From contig JAHEOG010000081.1 of assembly GCA_018609925.1 (NCBI GenBank), forward strand, positions 1 through 15,602: DNA of 15,602 nt, in the 5' to 3' direction. The translations under genes and the position numbers were made by a program. Below are positions 1-6,927 of this stretch, piece by piece. Source of the stretch: Gammaproteobacteria bacterium. GTDB taxonomy: Bacteria > Pseudomonadota > Gammaproteobacteria > Thiohalorhabdales > Thiohalorhabdaceae. Position 1 is the stretch's first letter, and the number at the start of each line of letters is the position of its first letter. A model generated the notes under the pieces. It ran no database searches, was not told the origin of the DNA, and was given only the letters and a program-made list of their open reading frames with translations.

Positions 1-2
1 AG

Positions 3-149
3 CGCTTGCTGGGGGAGAGCGGCTTCGCCATCGAGGACTGGGGCCAGACGCTCACCGGCTCGGTGTCCGAAGATGGGGAGATCGAGCCCTTGCGGCCGGG
101 ACGCGGACAAGGCGCCTTCGTGGTCGTGGCAGCCCGAAGAGTGCCCTGA
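3..149 (+). CDS. C-terminal 48 residues of an unknown protein, possibly a SAM-dependent methyltransferase
   Basis: The window opens inside this reading frame, which runs without interruption to a TGA at 147-149. The visible tail reads GESGFAIEDWGQTLTG, then a short acidic stretch, and closes with GAFVVVAARRVP. A glycine-phenylalanine turn, an acidic/aromatic strand and a final hydrophobic strand ending in Ala-Arg-Arg resemble the last two beta strands of class I methyltransferases. That is only a resemblance, because the SAM-binding motifs would lie upstream of the window. Nothing else about its function can be read. The next 250 bases contain no gene before the decayed OYE gene at 397. Confidence 0.45.
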   Translation, partial: RLLGESGFAIEDWGQTLTGSVSEDGEIEPLRPGRGQGAFVVVAARRVP

Positions 150-249
150 TGCCGGCTGCCGGGACCGCTGCCCCTGCCCCCTATGGGAGCTACGAACAAC
201 TCCGGCGACTGGGCCACCCTTCCGGGCGCAGGCTGATAAGCGGGCCCCG

Positions 250-270
250 GTTCGGCGGCGCCCGCCGGAC
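250..270. terminator. Possible hairpin after the first gene
   Basis: GTTCGGCGG (250-258) pairs with CCGCCGGAC (262-270) across a 3-base loop, with one G-T wobble. It lies about 100 bases after the stop of the partial gene and about 125 bases before the OYE pseudogene. No T-run follows, so intrinsic terminator activity is uncertain. The rest of 150-396 shows nothing I can name. Confidence 0.2.
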
Positions 271-396
271 CCGGACCGTCTCCGCGCTCTGCCCGGTCCG
301 GAAAGGGTGAAACCGCAGGCCGTCCTCGCCCCTATTCCGTGAGAGCCGCGGCCCGACTTGCCGCAGTCCCGTCCAATCCTTCAGGAGCCCCAAGAC

Positions 397-1502
397 ATGG
401 CCGATTCCGAGGACCCGCTGTTCCAGCCCTACACCCTGGGCGATCTGGCGCTGCCCAACCGCGTGATCATGGCGCCGCTGACCCGCGCCCGATCCGGGCA
501 GCCGGGCGATGTCCCCACCGCACTTAACGCTGAGTACTATCGCCAGCGCGCCGGCGCCGGGCTGATCATCGCCGAGGCCACCCAGGTCTCGCCCTAAGGT
601 AAGGGCTACGCTTTCACCCCCGGGATCCACTCGGCGGAGCAGGTCGCAGGCTGGCGCCGGGTAACCGACGCCGTGCACGACGCGGGCGCATCTACCTGCA
701 GCTCTGGCACGTGGGACGGGTTTCCCGTCCCGAGCTGCAGCCCGACGGCGCCCAGCCCGTGGTGCCCTCGGCCATCCAGCCCGAGACCCAGGTGTTCATC
801 AGCGGCGAGTCCGGCATGGTGGATGTGCTGGAGCCGCGCGCCCTGGAGGCCGAGGAGATCCCGGGGGTGGTGGAGTAGTTCCGCACCGGGGCGGAGAACG
901 CCTGGGAGGCGGGCTTCGATGGCGTCGAGATCCACGCCGCCAACGGTTAGCTCCTCGACCAGTTCCTGCGCAGCGGCAGCAACCGCCGCACGGATCAATA
1001 CGGGGGCTCCGTGGCCAACCGGCTGCGCTTCCCGCTGGAGGTGGTGGAGGCCGTGGTGGGCGTCTGGGGGACCGAGCGCACCGGGATCCGGGTCAGCCCC
1101 ACCGGCAGCTTCAACGACATGGTGGACGCCGACCCGGTGGCCACCTACGGCGCCCTCGCCGAGGAGCTCCAGGGCATCGGCATCGCCTTCATGGAGGTCG
1201 TGGAGGATTCCTTCCAGGGCAACCACGTGGAGGGTCGCCCGGAGCCGGTGATCGACGCCATCCGCGCCGGATTCCATCGCAGCTACCTCGGCAACGGGGC
1301 CTATACCGCGGAAGAGGCCCGCCAGCGGATCAAGGCCGGGCGCTGCGAGCTGGTCTCCTTCGGCCGGCCCTTCATCTCCAACCCGGACCTGCCCGAGCGC
1401 ATCCGCCGCGGGGCGCCCCTGAACGAGTGGGACTCTGCCACCTTCTATGGCGGCGACGAGCGGGGCTACACCGACTACCCGACCCTGGACGAGATCGGCT
1501 GA
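397..1502 (+). pseudogene. Decayed Old Yellow Enzyme family NADH:flavin oxidoreductase / alkene reductase
   Basis: Intact relatives are about 360-residue FMN TIM-barrel enzymes that reduce activated alkenes, nitroesters or quinones. The start is an ATG at 397 with AGGAG at 383-387. The first 66 residues are a typical OYE N-terminus (LFQPYTLGDLALPNRVIMAPLTRAR, shown here only in part as LALPNRVIMAPLTR). The frame then breaks four times. A TAA at 595-597 replaces the residue between VSP and GKGYAF, where relatives have Gln. A net 1- or 4-base loss at about 686-690 (around DAG/RIYLQLWH) shifts frame. A TAG at 876-878 sits at an expected Gln (VVE-stop-FR). A TAG at 948-950 lies in IHAANG-stop-LLDQF, where relatives carry the catalytic Tyr of the HxxNxY motif. 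After that the frame is clean to TGA 1500-1502, and Gly-rich FMN-phosphate segments such as YLGNGAYT and ELVSFGRPFISNPDL remain. The last 28 bases overlap the convergent MFS gene. Four lesions in otherwise well-conserved sequence point to recent inactivation. Confidence 0.92.
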
Positions 1503-2737
1503 GCCCTTCCGGCCCGGCGCCAGCGGATCGCCAGATTGGCTAGGAGCCCCGCTCCCGCGAACAGGGCCAGGATCCCGAAGTAGTAGCGGTAGCCCAGCGC
1601 GCCCGGGAACCGGTCGGCGAGCCACCCCGAGAGCAGGTGGGCGAAGGCGTCGGGCATGAACCCGATGAAGGAGATGATACCGACGGCGGTGCCCGTAAGG
1701 TGGCGGGGGATCCTCGCCTCCTCCAGCACGGCAAAGTAGATGCCCCGCAGGGCGAAGACGGCCCCCGCGGCGGCCAGCACCTGGGCCCACAGGAGCTGGA
1801 GGCCCCCGAACACCGGCGGGACGAGGAGCAGGGAGGCGTAGGCGGCGATAAGGACCAGGAAGGCTCCCCCGATGGTGCGGGTGGCCTGGAAGCGGTCCGC
1901 CAGCAGGCCGGCCCCGATGGCCGCCACCGGGCGCATCCAGTCGCGGGCGGTGCCGAGCACGGCACCGAAGGTCTGGCTCTGCTCAAAGGCCCGCTCGGCG
2001 TAGGCGGGGAAGCTGTAGGTGCCCAGGAACATGCTGTAGGCGCAGAAGACGACCGCCGCAAGCAGCCAGACCTCGGCCCGCCCGGCCGCGTCCTTCACCC
2101 GGGCCCAGCCCTTGCCTGGCTGGTCCGCTTCCCGCGCGCTTCCGGCATGGAGCTCGTCGGGCACCACCGCCCAGACCACCGCCCCTGCCAGCAGCGGAGC
2201 CAGGGAGTAGACCCAAATGACGGTGCTCAGGCCGCTTGTGGTGGTCCCAGCGTAGGCGTAGGTGGTCGTCGCCAGGGAGGCTAGCAAAGCGGCCACCGTC
2301 CCCCGGCCGGCGTCAAGCAAGCCGAAGCCGAGGCCCTGTCGGTCGGAGCGGCCCCATTCGCGGGTGGCTTTGATGAGGGCGCCCCAGAAGGTGAGGATGC
2401 TGGTGATCCCCCAGAAGGCGTGGATCGCCAGCAGGCCGGCGAAGGACGGCTTCAGCAGAAGGAAAAGCCCACCTCCGCCGGTGGTGACGAGAGACAGGGT
2501 CAGCAGCTTGCGGGCGGAGAAGCGGTCGGCCAGCCACCCGCTTGGGAAGTAGCACACTAGGGCCAGGAGCCCGAAGGCGGAGTTGAGCAGTCCGATCTCG
2601 GTGCTGCTGACACCGAACACAGACTCCATGCTGGTCTGGAAGGTCTTGCGCATGTAGGGGAGCATGTAGATGCTCTCCCCGGCCAGCATCAGGCCCCCCA
2701 TGTACAGCCATCTGCCCAGTCGGCCGCTACTGTCCAC
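1475..2737 (-). CDS. Major facilitator superfamily (MFS) permease, 420 aa
   Basis: This is an inner-membrane secondary transporter of about 12 helices whose substrate cannot be read from sequence. It starts at a GTG (2735-2737) behind GGGAG at 2744-2748. The loop after helix 2 carries the MFS motif A-like GWLADRFSARKLL, and the second half repeats it twice as GLLADRFQATRTIGG and GWLADRFPGALGYRYYF, as expected from the internally duplicated MFS fold. A hydrophilic central loop (about residues 197-215, rich in Glu, Lys and Gln) separates the halves. The length is normal for the superfamily. It lies 30 bases downstream of the EamA permease on the same strand, so the two are probably co-transcribed. 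Its 3' end overlaps the convergent OYE pseudogene by 28 bases. The layout recalls organophosphate/sugar-phosphate-type MFS permeases, but that is a weak impression and should not be taken as substrate evidence. Confidence 0.9.
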   Translation of the reverse strand: MDSSGRLGRWLYMGGLMLAGESIYMLPYMRKTFQTSMESVFGVSSTEIGLLNSAFGLLALVCYFPSGWLADRFSARKLLTLSLVTTGGGGLFLLLKPSFAGLLAIHAFWGITSILTFWGALIKATREWGRSDRQGLGFGLLDAGRGTVAALLASLATTTYAYAGTTTSGLSTVIWVYSLAPLLAGAVVWAVVPDELHAGSAREADQPGKGWARVKDAAGRAEVWLLAAVVFCAYSMFLGTYSFPAYAERAFEQSQTFGAVLGTARDWMRPVAAIGAGLLADRFQATRTIGGAFLVLIAAYASLLLVPPVFGGLQLLWAQVLAAAGAVFALRGIYFAVLEEARIPRHLTGTAVGIISFIGFMPDAFAHLLSGWLADRFPGALGYRYYFGILALFAGAGLLANLAIRWRRAGRAQPISSRVG

Positions 2738-2767
2738 GTGCCGCTCCCGTCGCCCGAGACCGGGCCA

Positions 2768-3688
2768 TTAGCTGTCCTGACGGCCGTGGCTGGTCATGTG
2801 GACCCAGCTCATCAGGCTGATTGAGGCGAGCACCAGGACGATCCCGGGTGCATGAATGGGCTGGAAGGACTCACCCAGCAGGACGTAGGACAGCACCAGG
2901 GCGCTCAAAGCCATGACGGACATGAAGCCGGCGGCTGTAGTGCCCTCGGCCCGCGCCAGACCCGAATACCAGAAGGCCGAGCCGGCACCCAGGGTTCCCA
3001 CACCCCACCAGATGAGCGCGTACCACGACTCCCAGGGAACGGCCCCGAAATCCACCTTCTGGAAATCGGTGAACAGGGCGATGATCAGGAACAGCGGCAG
3101 GGACAGGAGGCAGGCCATGAAGCTGGTGAAAAGCGGATCCAGGGTCTCCGTGGCCTTCTTGCCCATAAGGGTGTAGGTGGCTTCGCAGCTGATGGCGAGG
3201 AACACCAGCACCACACCCAAAAAGAAGTACGGGGAGTCCGGGTCATCGAACTCGTGGCGGAAGAGGTTAATCAGGACGATCCCCGCCACCCCGGACACAA
3301 TGGCCAGGATACGGCGCCAGTCCAGTGGAGAGCGCAGGAAAAGGAAGGCGCCCAGGGCGGTGATGGCCGGGGTGGTGCTCATGATAATGCTTCCGGCAAC
3401 GCCAGTAATGTACTGCATTCCCAGGATCAGGAAGACGGTGAAGCCGACCATCCCGAAAAGCGAGATCAGACCGATCTCGAGCCAGGCCCGGCCGCTGAGC
3501 TCCCGCAAATTTTCCCGAAAGCGCAGTGCCACGAAGGGGAGAAGGGAAAGGGCGCCGAGTGCCACGCGGAGTGTGGAAGCCGTGAAGACGGGAAAGCCCT
3601 CTCCGACCAGCTTGCTGATGGGGGTGGCGCTTCCGAAAAGCGTCATGCCGAGAAACAGGAAGACGATGCCGACGGTCCGCTCGTTCAC
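2768..3688 (-). CDS. EamA/DMT-family permease, 306 aa
   Basis: This is a drug/metabolite transporter superfamily protein with about ten membrane helices arranged as two EamA repeats. Repeat 1 begins FLGMTLFGSATPISKLVGE and includes the characteristic GMQYITGVAGSIIMSTTPAITAL. Repeat 2 begins near VLVFLAISCEATYTLMGKK and includes the conserved GSAFWYSGLARAEGTTAAGF and LLGESF near the C-terminus. The open frame extends further upstream, but I chose the GTG at 3686-3688 (MNERTVGIVFLF) because GGGAG lies 7 bases before it and the first helix begins directly after it. About 300 residues is normal for the family. Members export amino acids, metabolites or drugs; the substrate here is unknown. It is the first gene of a likely two-gene unit with the MFS permease 30 bases downstream. 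Confidence 0.9.
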   Translation of the reverse strand: MNERTVGIVFLFLGMTLFGSATPISKLVGEGFPVFTASTLRVALGALSLLPFVALRFRENLRELSGRAWLEIGLISLFGMVGFTVFLILGMQYITGVAGSIIMSTTPAITALGAFLFLRSPLDWRRILAIVSGVAGIVLINLFRHEFDDPDSPYFFLGVVLVFLAISCEATYTLMGKKATETLDPLFTSFMACLLSLPLFLIIALFTDFQKVDFGAVPWESWYALIWWGVGTLGAGSAFWYSGLARAEGTTAAGFMSVMALSALVLSYVLLGESFQPIHAPGIVLVLASISLMSWVHMTSHGRQDS

Positions 3689-4167
3689 TGGTGTCTCCCG
3701 GGTTGAAGGGTCACGGGGGTTCACGGAGGACGGTGGCACCCTACGGTTTCCCGGTCGCCAACAACAAAAGGACACTTACTCCGTTCGCTCGGGGCTGCTC
3801 GCCTTGGTAAGTCTTCGATTAGCTCTTGCTGAGAGGCTCACGCCCATAACCCAGTCCCCCCTCCGCCCAGCTTTCCGTCTCCGATACCCCCTGGGAGAGT
3901 GGGCGGCGGTCTACCCAGTCGCCGACACCGTGCCCATCGAGACGGACGCTGACCTGGACGCCACCAGCGCCGCCCCCCGGCCAGCCGGATTCCCGGGGTC
4001 TACGCCTACGCCCCGGACCAGAATCCGCGGCGCGACGATTCCGCCTGACCCCGGTTCGCCCTGTCCCCCGTAGGAAGGGGTGAGGCGACTCCTCTCGGGT
4101 GGTAAAAGGGTGGCACGAGGGGTCGGATGTCCCTGTCCTCTACTCTTTTCCATCCGGGGATAGCGGG
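3689..4167. other. 479-base gap with no convincing gene; possible gene remnant
   Basis: The left part contains the leader of the minus-strand EamA gene and an inverted pair ACTTAC (3774-3779) / GTAAGT (3807-3812). From about 3837 to 3998 one plus-strand frame is open and protein-like (LGEWAAVYPVADTVPIETDA, then PRPAGFPG). A second frame continues plausibly as PGVYAYAPDQNPRRDDSA to a TGA at about 4046. No start codon with an SD belongs to either piece and the family is not recognised. This may be the eroded end of a lost gene or chance coding in GC-rich DNA. The region from 4050 to 4167 is the leader of the protease gene and shows no clear promoter. Confidence 0.3.
3738..3767 (-). promoter_or_regulatory. 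Weak candidate promoter for the EamA-MFS unit
   Basis: On the minus strand TTGTTG (3762-3767) is separated by 18 bases from TAGGGT (3738-3743), about 50 bases upstream of the GTG start at 3688. Both boxes match the sigma-70 consensus only partly, and the call rests on position and spacing. Confidence 0.25.
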
Positions 4168-5070
4168 ATGCGGTTGCTTCCTTTGCGGTTTCTGGTGGTC
4201 TCCGCCGCGCTGGCTGCCCCGCCCGGCTCCGCTGCCGCGTGCGAGGTCCCCATTACCTACGCTATCGGCGAGGTGGATCCGCGCTTTAAGGTCTCCCGGG
4301 GAGAGCTCGGGATAGCTATCCGGGATGCCGTCCGGCTCTGGGAATCGGCGGCAGGTCGCGAGCTGTTCGTGCACCATCCCGATGCCCAGCTGCGCATCCG
4401 CCTGGAGTACAGCGAGCCGCAGCGTACCACGGAGCGCATCCGGAGCCTGGAGTCGGGTACCGCCGAGCTGCGGGAGCGGATCGAGGAGCTGAAGGGCCGT
4501 CTGGAGGCCGCCAGGCGCCGCCTGGAGCGGGTTTTGGCCGACTACCAAAGCCGGGCCCGGGAATTCGAGCAGGACCGGCAGGCGTTCCAGTCCCGCCTGG
4601 AGCGCTTGGAGGCCCGGGATGACCCGGATGCCGAGGAGGTGGTGGCGCTCCGGGAGCGCCAGGAGCGCCTGCGGGAGCGGGCGAAACGGCTGGAGGCCAA
4701 GCGCCGGAAGCTGGAGGAGCGTCGGGCCCGGGTCAATCGCCTCGCCGTGGAGGCCAATTCCCTGGTGCTGCGCCACAACGAGCGGGTCCGGGAGCGCAAC
4801 GAGCTGGCCCAGCCCGCCGAGAAGTTCCGCCAGGGCCAGTTCGACCCCAGCGACCGGGGCGGCGGGGAGATCGCCATCCGGCAGTTTGCCGGTCCCGAGG
4901 AGCTGCGCTTGGCCCTGGCCCACGAGCTGGGCCACGCCCTGGGTATCGGGCACCTGGACGATCCCCGGGCGCTCATGCACGCCCGTCTGGAGGAACGGGA
5001 GAGCCCCCGGCCGGTGCTCACCGAGGCCGACCGCGAGGCGCTGCGGCAGGAATGCCCGGGGGTTCGATAG
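4168..5070 (+). CDS. Secreted metzincin/matrixin-like zinc metalloprotease with internal coiled coil, 300 aa
   Basis: The N-terminus MRLLPLRFLVVSAALAAPPG is a Sec signal peptide likely cleaved near residues 20-24, so the protein should act in the periplasm or outside. The start is the ATG at 4168 (GGGGAT just upstream), because the longer open frame adds only hydrophilic sequence before the signal peptide. Residues about 25-82 resemble the N-lobe of a matrixin catalytic domain (ITYAIGEVDPRF, then a helix with RLWESAAGRELF). Residues about 85-215 are charged heptad-like helix rich in Glu, Arg and Leu, a long coiled coil. The zinc site follows at 252-262 (HELGHALGIGH, the HExxHxxGxxH metzincin signature) with LMHA (269-272) as the Met-turn, so the catalytic residues are intact. 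The coiled coil appears to lie within the peptidase domain, between the N-lobe and the zinc helix. The substrate is unknown. It heads a plus-strand group with the holin-like and Smr genes. Confidence 0.88.
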   Translation: MRLLPLRFLVVSAALAAPPGSAAACEVPITYAIGEVDPRFKVSRGELGIAIRDAVRLWESAAGRELFVHHPDAQLRIRLEYSEPQRTTERIRSLESGTAELRERIEELKGRLEAARRRLERVLADYQSRAREFEQDRQAFQSRLERLEARDDPDAEEVVALRERQERLRERAKRLEAKRRKLEERRARVNRLAVEANSLVLRHNERVRERNELAQPAEKFRQGQFDPSDRGGGEIAIRQFAGPEELRLALAHELGHALGIGHLDDPRALMHARLEERESPRPVLTEADREALRQECPGVR

Positions 5071-5168
5071 GGAGCGGTCCCCGCCGGAGGGGCCCGTTGT
5101 CGATCTCTCCGTCGCTGATACGGTGGGGCGGATATGCTCCTTTCACGCGCTCTGGAGTGAAGCCCACT

Positions 5169-5429
5169 ATGCGCCTGAATATCGCCGCCTTTGCCGTTAG
5201 TGCCGCCCTGGTCTGGGGGGTGGGCCTGTTCCTCTTGACCTGGTGGATCATCGCCGTGGAGGGCGTCCAGTCCGAGCCCACGGTGCTGGGCAGTGTCTAC
5301 ATCGGCTACGGCCTGACCCCCTTGGGCTCGGTCGCCGGCCTGGTCTGGGGGCTCATCGACGGGCTCATCTGCGGGGCGATCTTCGCCGCCCTGTACAACT
5401 GGTTCGCCGGCAAGCTCGGCCGAAGCTAA
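5169..5429 (+). CDS. Small two-helix holin-like membrane protein, 86 aa
   Basis: The ATG at 5169 follows GGAG at 5154-5157. The protein has two hydrophobic segments, about residues 5-27 (AAFAVSAALVWGVGLFLLTW) and 52-78 (LGSVAGLVWGLIDGLICGAI and on), joined by a loop with Glu, Gln and Tyr-Gly-Tyr residues. It ends with a short basic tail. The pattern MRLNIAAFA, VWGVGLFLLTWW, then GLTPLGSVAGLVWGLIDG matches a small membrane family often labelled 'bacteriophage holin' in bacterial genomes. There is no endolysin or other phage gene near it, so a lysis role is not supported here and a cellular membrane role is more likely. It sits 98 bases after the protease and 36 bases before the Smr gene on the same strand. 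Confidence 0.75.
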   Translation: MRLNIAAFAVSAALVWGVGLFLLTWWIIAVEGVQSEPTVLGSVYIGYGLTPLGSVAGLVWGLIDGLICGAIFAALYNWFAGKLGRS

Positions 5430-5465
5430 CCCCTGGGCCGGGCCGGGTGATCCGGAGAGCGCCGG

Positions 5466-5720
5466 ATGGCCAAGCTCAAGCTGGACCTGCACCCCATCGC
5501 CCGGAACGGCGAGGCCATCGAGGCGGAGCTGAACCGGGTGATGGACGAGGCCGAGGCCAAGCGCATCAAGACGGTGGAGATCGTCCACGGCAAGGGCTCG
5601 GGTCAGCTAAAGAAGCGGGTCCTGAAGTTCCTGGAGCGTTCCGACATCAAGGCCCGCTACGCCCGGGTGGACAAGGACGCCAAGAACCACGGGCGGCTGT
5701 TCGTGTATTTCCCCTTTTGA
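5466..5720 (+). CDS. Small stand-alone Smr-domain protein, 84 aa
   Basis: The whole protein is one Smr domain, the fold found at the C-terminus of MutS2 and in stand-alone nucleases. LDLHP (6-10) matches the LDLHG motif, and HGKGSGQLKK (41-50) is the conserved HGKG loop that precedes the second helix. The C-terminal GRLFVYF completes the last strand. Members bind nucleic acid and many nick DNA or cleave RNA. E. coli relatives are longer (about 180 residues), so this is a minimal version without an N-terminal extension, and activity is not certain. The ATG at 5466 is preceded by GGAGAG at 5454-5459. It follows the holin-like gene by 36 bases, so co-transcription is likely. The REPIN-like repeat begins 9 bases after its stop. 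Confidence 0.85.
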   Translation: MAKLKLDLHPIARNGEAIEAELNRVMDEAEAKRIKTVEIVHGKGSGQLKKRVLKFLERSDIKARYARVDKDAKNHGRLFVYFPF

Positions 5721-5728
5721 TCCATGCG

Positions 5729-5871
5729 GTCATCCCGGACGCCTCGAAGGGGGGGTTCCGGGATCTCCAGGGAGGAGCGCTCGATGGGCCGGGGTCGCCG
5801 AAGGGGATCCCGGATAAGCCTGGCTGCTTTCCGGGATGACGGCGGGTTAATCAGGGGTTTCCCGGGATGAC
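5729..5871. repeat. REPIN-like element: two inverted REP hairpins plus an extra half-site
   Basis: GTCATCCCGGA at 5729-5739 is the exact reverse complement of TCCGGGATGAC at 5830-5840, giving 11-base ends on a 112-base element. Each end also forms its own hairpin. ATCCCGGA (5732-5739) pairs with TCCGGGAT (5757-5764), and ATCCCGGA (5807-5814) pairs with TCCGGGAT (5830-5837). Two REP-type hairpins in opposite orientation is the architecture of a REPIN. A further CCGGGATGAC half-site lies at 5862-5871. It occupies the gap between the Smr stop and the convergent methyltransferase stop, the usual place for such elements. No RAYT transposase gene is in the window. Confidence 0.75.
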
Positions 5872-5975
5872 AAAGGCTGGCCGGAGCCGCCCGGGAGGCG
5901 GTGGAGGAATCGAGAGTCCCTGCTCGTCCCGGAACGCTTACCCGGCAGTCGGGGCTCCGTCACGGACGAAGGCAA

Positions 5976-6737
5976 TCAGCCAGCCCTCTTCAGAACCCAG
6001 ATTTCCAGCAGGGCCCACTCCTCGCCGGGGTAGTTCTCCTGCTCCAGCTCCGAAAGGCGCCGGTGCCGGCTGGCCATGCTGCCGACGAAAGTGAGCCGGT
6101 CCAGCAGCAGGCGCTTGGTGGCGTCGGCGCCGTCGAGGGCGAAGGGGTTCAGGAAGTTGACCAGCATGTAGCCCTCGCCGGAGCCCTGCGCGAAGGCGTC
6201 CACCAGCTTCTCCACGGCGGCCGGCTCCAAATAGACCAGCGCGGCGGTGGAGATGACGATCTCGGCCTCGGTAAGCGCCCGGTCCACGGACTGGCGCGTC
6301 TCGGGGGCGGGGTCGTTGAGGTCGGCCTCGATGGTGGCGTCGTAGATCCCGGCGGACCGGCCGAAGGCGAGGGCATTGGCGGAGATGTCGATGCCGGTGA
6401 CGCGGGCCGGGAAGCGCCGGGGTCGGTCGACGCTGGCGGCGTCCTCCTCGCTGCGCCAGTTGTGGCGGATGGCCTCGTAGTCCATGCCGTTGACCGTGGC
6501 CAGGGTGGTGTTGCCGAAGCATCCGGCCAGATCGACCACCTCCAGGGGCGCTCCGTTCGCGCTGCGCTTCTCCGCCCAGGGCAGGATGAGGCGGTCGAAG
6601 GTCTGGCGATTGAAGTCGTCCGAGACGTACTCCAGGGCGTCCAGGATGCGCTCCTTGAACGGCACGGGGGTCTCGGCGACATAGATGTCGTCGAAGTGCT
6701 GCTTCTTCTCGTCGGTCTTCACTTCCGGCTTGGCCAT
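5976..6737 (-). CDS. Class I SAM-dependent methyltransferase-like protein, 253 aa
   Basis: This is a probable cytosolic methyltransferase with an unknown acceptor. The Rossmann core starts at about residue 66: VVDLAGCFGNTTL (67-79) occupies motif I, VTGIDISANALAFG (113-126) is the motif II strand whose Asp would contact the SAM ribose, and EIVISTAALVYLEP (159-172) is motif IV. MLVNFLNPFA (191-200) and a final hydrophobic strand follow. Motif I is unusual: the normal DxGxGxG is replaced by DLAGCFG, so cofactor binding is likely but unproven. The frame is open far upstream, but the ATG at 6735-6737 with GAGGGG nine bases before it gives a natural N-terminus (MAKPEVKTDEKK). It is divergent from pcm, with 190 bases between the starts. 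The REPIN-like repeat lies past its stop. Confidence 0.75.
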   Translation of the reverse strand: MAKPEVKTDEKKQHFDDIYVAETPVPFKERILDALEYVSDDFNRQTFDRLILPWAEKRSANGAPLEVVDLAGCFGNTTLATVNGMDYEAIRHNWRSEEDAASVDRPRRFPARVTGIDISANALAFGRSAGIYDATIEADLNDPAPETRQSVDRALTEAEIVISTAALVYLEPAAVEKLVDAFAQGSGEGYMLVNFLNPFALDGADATKRLLLDRLTFVGSMASRHRRLSELEQENYPGEEWALLEIWVLKRAG

Positions 6738-6927
6738 CGGCAGGTCCCCTCGCTTCGGCGGGCGGATGGTATCGGGCATCAAGGTAGCCGGTGCTCCGCC
6801 GCCCAGTCTAACCGTCCGTGCCCTCGGTGCGTAATCGCTCGCCTTCCCCGGAGCCGGATCGGCTTGACGGATGGGGCCTTCGGGGCCACCTAATAGACCA
6901 GGAAGGGGACCACGACAGGAGGCGCCG

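Noticed and set aside
397..1502. Stop-codon recoding (TAG/TAA read as Gln, Tyr or pyrrolysine) to explain the in-frame stops
   Set aside because: Frameshifts accompany the stops in both broken genes, the TAGs fall at two different amino acids, and several intact genes here (protease, SDR, RibD-C, purK) end normally at TAG.
606..1790. Long minus-strand open frame (394 codons) opposite the OYE and MFS genes
   Set aside because: It is a GC-rich antisense frame: low-complexity Gly/Leu/Ala/His composition, no family features, and overlaps clearly recognised coding sequence on the other frames.
3177..4073. Plus-strand 298-codon open frame across the EamA gene start
   Set aside because: Its first two thirds are antisense to the EamA coding region with Arg/Lys/Ser-rich shadow composition; only the last part (3837 onward) might be a remnant.
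5169..5429. A prophage lysis cassette
   Set aside because: The holin-like protein has no endolysin, spanin, integrase or structural phage gene nearby.
6864..6896. Promoter for pcm: TTGACG at 6864-6869 and TAATAG at 6891-6896
   Set aside because: The -35 box is good, but the 21-base spacer is too long for a sigma-70 promoter and no better -10 lies at 16-18 bases.
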